Shown piece after piece: positions 60,069 to 64,000 of a stretch of 64,000 bases of DNA (position 1 is its first letter; the number at the start of each line of letters is the position of its first letter). Made by a program: the position numbers and the translations under genes. The stretch comes from Clostridium sp. Its GTDB lineage: Bacteria > Bacillota > Clostridia > Clostridiales > Clostridiaceae. The notes under the pieces were generated by a model, which had not been told where the DNA came from, did not search any database, and saw only the letters and a list, made by a program, of their open reading frames with translations. The stretch is taken from positions 1-64,000 of the forward strand of contig NZ_JAKVOI010000001.1 in assembly GCF_022482905.1 (NCBI RefSeq), given 5' to 3'.

Positions 60069-60968
60069 ATGAGTATCAAATCAGTTATAAAACTTATGGA
60101 TGTAAAAACTCTTATTGCAGGTACAGTTCCTGTGATTTTAGGTTCAATATATTCATTGTATGCTTTTAAAAAATTTAATGTACTATATTTTGTTTTATTA
60201 ATATTTGCAATTATACTAATCCAAAGTTCCACTAATATGATCAACGATTATTTTGATTTTAAGCGAGGAGCAGATAACGGGAAAAATGCCAGTGAAAAAG
60301 TCTTGATAAGCGGAGAGATGACCAGTCGTCAGGTACTTTTTATTGTAGCTGTGTATGAGCTTATAGCTCTAGCAATTGGTATTTTTATAGCAGTTCAAAC
60401 AAGTTATTATATTTTGTTGGTTGCTGTTGTCGGAGGTGCCATTTCAGTTTTGTATGCTTCCGGACCTTTACCAATTTCGTATACACCTATGGGTGAGATT
60501 GTATCAGGAATAACCATGGGAATCGGTATAACTACAACGGTTATTTATATTCAGTCAAATGTAGTCACTCTAAACACAGTGCTGGTAGCAGTTCCTACTG
60601 CCTTGTTTATTGGTACTATATTACTGTCCAACAATTTAAGTGATTTAACAGAGGATGAAAAAGTTGGAAGAAAGACATTACCTATAATTATTGGAATTGA
60701 AAATGCAGAAAAACTTTGGATGATAAGTGTAATTTCCTTGATTATATTGACTTATATATTAGTTATAATGCATATTTATCCCCTTATTGTATTGATACCA
60801 GTTACTTTATTATTTCCATACAAATCAATTTATGATTTTTTATCCTATAGTAAAAATATATGCACAAAAAACAGGACGATGGGGACCATAGCAAAAATTG
60901 GGCTGAAATATCATATAGCTGTAAGTACAGGATTGGCAGTTGCAATTTTAAATTCTTTTTGGAGCTAG
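60069..60968 (+). CDS. UbiA-family prenyltransferase (MenA-like)
   Basis: The 299-residue protein has about eight membrane spans and both aspartate-rich motifs: NMINDYFDFKRGADN (near residues 57-70) and NNLSDLTEDEKVGRKTLPIIIG (near 195-215). The second fits MenA/UbiA enzymes that attach a polyprenyl chain to an aromatic acid such as DHNA. Start ATG 60069 behind TGGAGGGGAGAAATAAG. With the polyprenyl synthase and methyltransferase on the opposite strand it suggests synthesis of a quinone. The exact aromatic substrate is unknown. Confidence 0.88.
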   Translation: MSIKSVIKLMDVKTLIAGTVPVILGSIYSLYAFKKFNVLYFVLLIFAIILIQSSTNMINDYFDFKRGADNGKNASEKVLISGEMTSRQVLFIVAVYELIALAIGIFIAVQTSYYILLVAVVGGAISVLYASGPLPISYTPMGEIVSGITMGIGITTTVIYIQSNVVTLNTVLVAVPTALFIGTILLSNNLSDLTEDEKVGRKTLPIIIGIENAEKLWMISVISLIILTYILVIMHIYPLIVLIPVTLLFPYKSIYDFLSYSKNICTKNRTMGTIAKIGLKYHIAVSTGLAVAILNSFWS

Positions 60969-61702
60969 GTTATAGTTATATTATTTGATTTTTTAATCAT
61001 AGGCTTTGTACCGTAGTGTATAGATGCTATTCCTGCGGACAAAGATTTGTAGTTAGCATCATAAAAGCCTGTGGCTTTAAACATATACCTGAGTTCAGGC
61101 TTTGTCATAAAGTTATTTACGGAGTCCCGGAGATAAGAATAAGCGTTTTTACTGCCAGTTCCAAGGTATCCAATAACAGGAAGAATATTGTTGAAATACA
61201 ATCCATATATCTGCTTGAATATAGGTAGTTGAGGAGTTGACAGTTCAAGGCATACTGCTTTTCCACCTGGTTTTAAAACTCTGTAGATTTCAGATAATGC
61301 CTTTGTTTTATTTACAATATTTCTTAATCCAAAAGCAATAGTTACACAGTCAAAGCTGTGGTCACTAAAAGGAAGTGCCTGTACATCACCTTTAATCAAT
61401 TTATATTTATAATCATTGATACTTTTATTAAGATGTTTATAGCCAGTGTCAAGCATGGCTTCATTAAAATCCAGGCCTATAACTTCAGCATCCTTACCAA
61501 CTTTTTTGCATTCATAGTATACCATTTTACCGGTACCACAACATAAATCTAAAACTTTGCTATTGTTCTCTATATTTGAAATATCAATGGCTTTTTTTCT
61601 CCAAATACTATCAATATTAAGAGTCAGCACTGTATTTAAAATATCATACTTTTCAGCAATAGATGTAAAAATATTTTCTACATTGGATGATTCAATTTTC
61701 AT
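60965..61702 (-). CDS. UbiE/MenG-type quinone methyltransferase
   Basis: The 245-residue protein is a class I SAM methyltransferase with KVLDLCCGTGKMVYYE (motif I), VIGLDFNEAMLDTG and the UbiE-specific CVTIAFGLRNIVNKTKALSEIYRVLKPGG. UbiE/MenG methylates demethylmenaquinone. It is convergent with ubiA, and the stop codons of both share the palindrome CTAG. Ribosome binding site AGAGAGGTATG. It is probably part of the same pathway as ubiA. Confidence 0.92.
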   Translation of the reverse strand: MKIESSNVENIFTSIAEKYDILNTVLTLNIDSIWRKKAIDISNIENNSKVLDLCCGTGKMVYYECKKVGKDAEVIGLDFNEAMLDTGYKHLNKSINDYKYKLIKGDVQALPFSDHSFDCVTIAFGLRNIVNKTKALSEIYRVLKPGGKAVCLELSTPQLPIFKQIYGLYFNNILPVIGYLGTGSKNAYSYLRDSVNNFMTKPELRYMFKATGFYDANYKSLSAGIASIHYGTKPMIKKSNNITIT

Positions 61703-61728
61703 ATCATACCTCTCTTTTACATTTAAAT

Positions 61729-61766
61729 AAAGACCATATTCATTGTTTATGTGAAATATGGTCTTG
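61729..61766 (-). terminator. Hairpin between the polyferredoxin and methyltransferase genes
   Basis: AAGACCATATT and AATATGGTCTT form an 11-pair stem. On the minus strand it is followed by TTATTTAAAT, a partial U-tract. It may limit read-through from the polyferredoxin gene into the methyltransferase gene. Confidence 0.6.
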
Positions 61767-61776
61767 AAATTTCAAG

Positions 61777-63171
61777 TTACATACGCATTGCCATTGGAAG
61801 AGCAAATAATATAATATTTACAACTGCCAGGAATACTATTAAGATTGTATAAACAATTGAAGTTTTTAAAACATTTCTATTCTTATAAGTATGCTTTGAA
61901 ATTTTGTAGATGGTGTATATTGACCCTAAAGCTCCCAAACCTATTAATATAAACTGGAGTGCCTGTATGGTTTCATTGTTTAAGATAGAAGTTGATCCAT
62001 GCATTTCTACACCAAAGAGTTCCATGAAGGTGAAAATTACGGATTTACCCTCTGCAAGCAAATGAAATAAGTTATGAGCTATATGTCCGGATAAATCCAA
62101 AGGTATAATGGCGTATCCGAATCTAGTAAAGTTTTGTTTGACTGAATCTCCATTAAATTTCTTCGCAATTAATCCTGTTATAGATAATAAAACAATAGGA
62201 ATCAGCATAGCAATAATAAAAGTTACAGTGAAGGTTATGTAATAACTTGTAGTACCAAGCACATTTTCAAGCTGATTTAGGATATCTTTCCATATAGCCA
62301 GCATAGTAATATTCTGGACAAATACAATACCCATAATTACAACGGCTAGAAATGCTTCTGGAAGTTTTGGCTTGCGAATAAACCATAATTCCTTGGTAGG
62401 TATACGTGGATATACTCTAATAGAATCATTGGGACAATTTTTTACACAGTTACCACAAAAATTACATTCTGCATTGGTTTCCATGACTCTTGGAAATTCA
62501 AACATTGGACATCCTGCAGCCTTTTCACCACCCTTATAACAGGCAAGTACTTTACATTTGGCACATTTTTCTGGAGTTGCTCTTAATTCCATCATGCCAA
62601 CCCTTGTATAATTGCTGGATACACCTCCAAGAAAACATAAATATCTGCACCAGGTTCTGCGTTCAAAGAATGCCCCCGAGAAAATGACTCCAATAGTAAT
62701 AAGCAGTAGTACAACTCCTGAACCACGTGGTGATTCAACAACACCCCACACATGATCGCTCCAGGTTATCATTATAAACATTGCATCTATAATCCATATT
62801 CCATATTTTCTTAAAAATTTAGGAACTGGTCGATTGTTGCCAACAAACTTTTGAATAATATCATTAACAAGACCAAAAGGACATATGGCACACCAGAATC
62901 TACCAAGAAGAAATAGCATAATTGGTAGTATAGGCCACCATAATACCCATGTCCCAGCTGTACCAAAGTTATCGTGGGCAATAGAAGGTCCAACTAGTAA
63001 TTCATAGACAATAAAGGAAAAAACTATTAAAATCGGCCACTGGAATATACCAGGGTACCATTTACTTTTTATAAATTCTTTAAATGTCTTGTTTTTAAGT
63101 AAATTTGCATTATTTGTATTATATGAAGAATTGAAATTTTTTTCATCTTCACATTTTTTATTTTCCATCAT
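61777..63171 (-). CDS. NapH/CcoG-like membrane polyferredoxin
   Basis: The protein of 464 residues has about eight membrane spans. Between them are CAICPFGLVND, CRYLCFLGGVSSNYTRVGMMELRATPEKCAKCKVLACYKGG with GCPMF, and CNFCGNCVKNCPNDSI, the cluster-binding pattern of NapH/NosR/CcoG relatives. The C-terminal 180 residues add four spans with histidines (SGHIAHNLFHLLAEGK), possible quinol or heme contacts. It could exchange electrons between a quinone pool and cytoplasmic ferredoxin. Start ATG 63171 is chosen for its GTGAGGAAAT site. Confidence 0.82.
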   Translation of the reverse strand: MMENKKCEDEKNFNSSYNTNNANLLKNKTFKEFIKSKWYPGIFQWPILIVFSFIVYELLVGPSIAHDNFGTAGTWVLWWPILPIMLFLLGRFWCAICPFGLVNDIIQKFVGNNRPVPKFLRKYGIWIIDAMFIMITWSDHVWGVVESPRGSGVVLLLITIGVIFSGAFFERRTWCRYLCFLGGVSSNYTRVGMMELRATPEKCAKCKVLACYKGGEKAAGCPMFEFPRVMETNAECNFCGNCVKNCPNDSIRVYPRIPTKELWFIRKPKLPEAFLAVVIMGIVFVQNITMLAIWKDILNQLENVLGTTSYYITFTVTFIIAMLIPIVLLSITGLIAKKFNGDSVKQNFTRFGYAIIPLDLSGHIAHNLFHLLAEGKSVIFTFMELFGVEMHGSTSILNNETIQALQFILIGLGALGSIYTIYKISKHTYKNRNVLKTSIVYTILIVFLAVVNIILFALPMAMRM

Positions 63172-63191
63172 AAGAATTATTTCCTCACTTT

Positions 63192-63728
63192 CTATGCTGC
63201 TGAAGCTTTTTTCTTGTTTTTTAATATTCCAGCAATAATAATAATTAAGACAACTGCTCCTAAAAACCCGCCTATGACAAACCAATTAGGTCCGGAGCTA
63301 ACTACTTTTATGTCAAAGTCAGCCATTTTTTCCTGGCCTTCTGCTGTAAAATTTGTTTTAATTGTCCAATCACCCTTATCTGAAAAATTTAGAGCCCCTG
63401 TATACTCCCCTTTTTCATGTCCTTCCTTAAAGTCAACAGTCTCGGGTTCAGAATCATCCATATTCATATTATCCATATTGTCTTTTGGCATGTCAGCAGT
63501 TACTTTAACATTTGCATTTTCCAATGGCTGTCCTTTTTTATCGTAGAGTTTGATTGTCAATGTGTTGTTGCCGACGTTCACTGTATCACCACTTGATATC
63601 AAGTCAATTTTTATTCCGTCTACGTTTTTTTCAATTTTGGTTCCACTGCCATCAGCCAGTACAGCTGCGGATAATATAAGTGTAAAAAATAACGCCATGA
63701 TCGAATTTTTAATTAGTTTACTTTTCAT
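63192..63728 (-). CDS. Membrane-anchored FixH/YtkA-like protein
   Basis: The 178-residue protein has a signal peptide (MALFFTLILSAAVLADG), a beta-sandwich of the FixH/YtkA kind (NVGNNTLTIKLYDKKGQPLENANVKVTADMP, later KGEYTGALNFSDKGDWTIKTNF), and a C-terminal membrane span (WFVIGGFLGAVVLIIIIAGILK). A Met/Asp-rich loop (DNMDNMNMDDSE) might bind copper or another metal. It is cotranscribed just before the polyferredoxin gene and is likely its partner on the outer face. Confidence 0.8.
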   Translation of the reverse strand: MKSKLIKNSIMALFFTLILSAAVLADGSGTKIEKNVDGIKIDLISSGDTVNVGNNTLTIKLYDKKGQPLENANVKVTADMPKDNMDNMNMDDSEPETVDFKEGHEKGEYTGALNFSDKGDWTIKTNFTAEGQEKMADFDIKVVSSGPNWFVIGGFLGAVVLIIIIAGILKNKKKASAA

Positions 63729-63764
63729 GTTTTATACCCCTCCAATAATAAATGATAGTTTGTT

Positions 63765-64000
63765 TTATCCTACTCTAATCTCCAATTTATTTTTAATTTC
63801 TATAGTTGGTTTATATAAGTCCAGTACATAATCCACCAAGTTAGTCAGGCTTTCAACATAATTAGAATCCTTAAGGTTTTTAATGGAATCTTTAGCATTG
63901 GATGCAAATTTGAAAGCTTCCGTTATATCTATATTTTTTATGGCTACTGGATCTTTATCAATATAGTCATCCAATATTTGATATGTAACACCTAAATTAT
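63765..64000 (-). CDS. Polyprenyl diphosphate synthase, C-terminal part (cut by window)
   Basis: The frame runs in from beyond base 64000. It shows NLGVTYQILDDYIDKDPVAIK, the second aspartate-rich region of trans-polyprenyl synthases (GxxYQIxDDxxD), and a typical C-terminal AFKFASNAKDSIKNL and YVESLTNLVDYVLDLY. Such enzymes make the long isoprenoid tail of menaquinone. Only the last 78 residues are inside the window, so chain length cannot be judged. It heads, or is an early member of, the leftward operon that continues with the FixH-like gene. Confidence 0.88.
   Translation of the reverse strand, partial: NLGVTYQILDDYIDKDPVAIKNIDITEAFKFASNAKDSIKNLKDSNYVESLTNLVDYVLDLYKPTIEIKNKLEIRVG

Overview
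The window looks like chromosome of a low-GC, Gram-positive, strictly anaerobic Clostridium (sensu stricto). The host genes that support this are an iron-only hydrogenase with ferredoxin-type domains, groESL behind a CIRCE operator, guaB behind a guanine riboswitch, guaA, and two S-box (SAM-I) riboswitches. Strong GGAGG ribosome binding sites, TTG/GTG starts and AT-rich codon use agree. Species is not determinable by eye; the gene mix is reminiscent of the C. kluyveri / C. ljungdahlii neighbourhood, which is only inference.

Bases 1-39144 are an apparently complete siphovirus-type prophage. It is bounded by a 22-bp direct repeat (1-22 and 39123-39144), and each end also carries the same 19-bp presumptive integrase arm site. 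The order is: integrase, ImmA-like peptidase and CI-like repressor (leftward); a divergent control region with three 18-bp operators; Cro-like and excisionase-like regulators; many small early genes; a recombination and replication module (RecT, PDDEXK exonuclease, HD protein, SSB, ERCC4 nuclease, primase-helicase, iteron-rich putative origin); ArpU-like late regulator; small and large terminase, portal, MuF head protein, scaffold, capsid, connectors, tail genes, tape measure, Dit, Tal and fibres; then a lysis cassette (two holin-type proteins, amidase, a further membrane protein). Accessory genes sit inside the late operon: a membrane protein between the terminase subunits, a Tad2-like (DUF2829) anti-Thoeris candidate, and a conversion-type membrane protein next to attR. 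An HNH homing-type endonuclease has inserted at the start of the ERCC4 nuclease gene and left a 12-bp duplication. Two recoding sites are visible in the tail genes: a classical -1 T_TTT_TTA site in the tail-assembly chaperone, and a possible +1 CCC_TAA site in a tail-completion gene.

Bases 39145-48120 are host core: hydrogenase, a SNARE-associated (TVP38/DedA-like) membrane protein, groES-groEL, prepilin peptidase, guaB, guaA. A decayed Fic gene and a small HTH gene follow (48156-48681).

Bases 48830-55728 are a sulfur island. A SAM riboswitch precedes an SsuA/SsuC/SsuB-type ABC importer followed by an AprA/fumarate-reductase-like flavoprotein and a tiny two-cluster ferredoxin. A second, nearly identical SAM riboswitch precedes a YeiH-family transporter.

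Bases 56307-64000 are a membrane electron-transfer island. EtfB, an EtfA with a ferredoxin domain, FixC and FixX form an operon of the electron-bifurcating Etf-quinone oxidoreductase type. A UbiA-type prenyltransferase follows. The opposite strand converges on it with a UbiE/MenG-type methyltransferase, a NapH/CcoG-like membrane polyferredoxin, a FixH/YtkA-like secreted domain protein, and the C-terminus of a polyprenyl diphosphate synthase. Quinone tail synthesis, ring prenylation, methylation and a quinone-reducing bifurcating Etf in one place is unusual for Clostridium and is the best candidate here for an undescribed respiratory-type system. No tRNA, rRNA, CRISPR array or intact insertion sequence was recognised.
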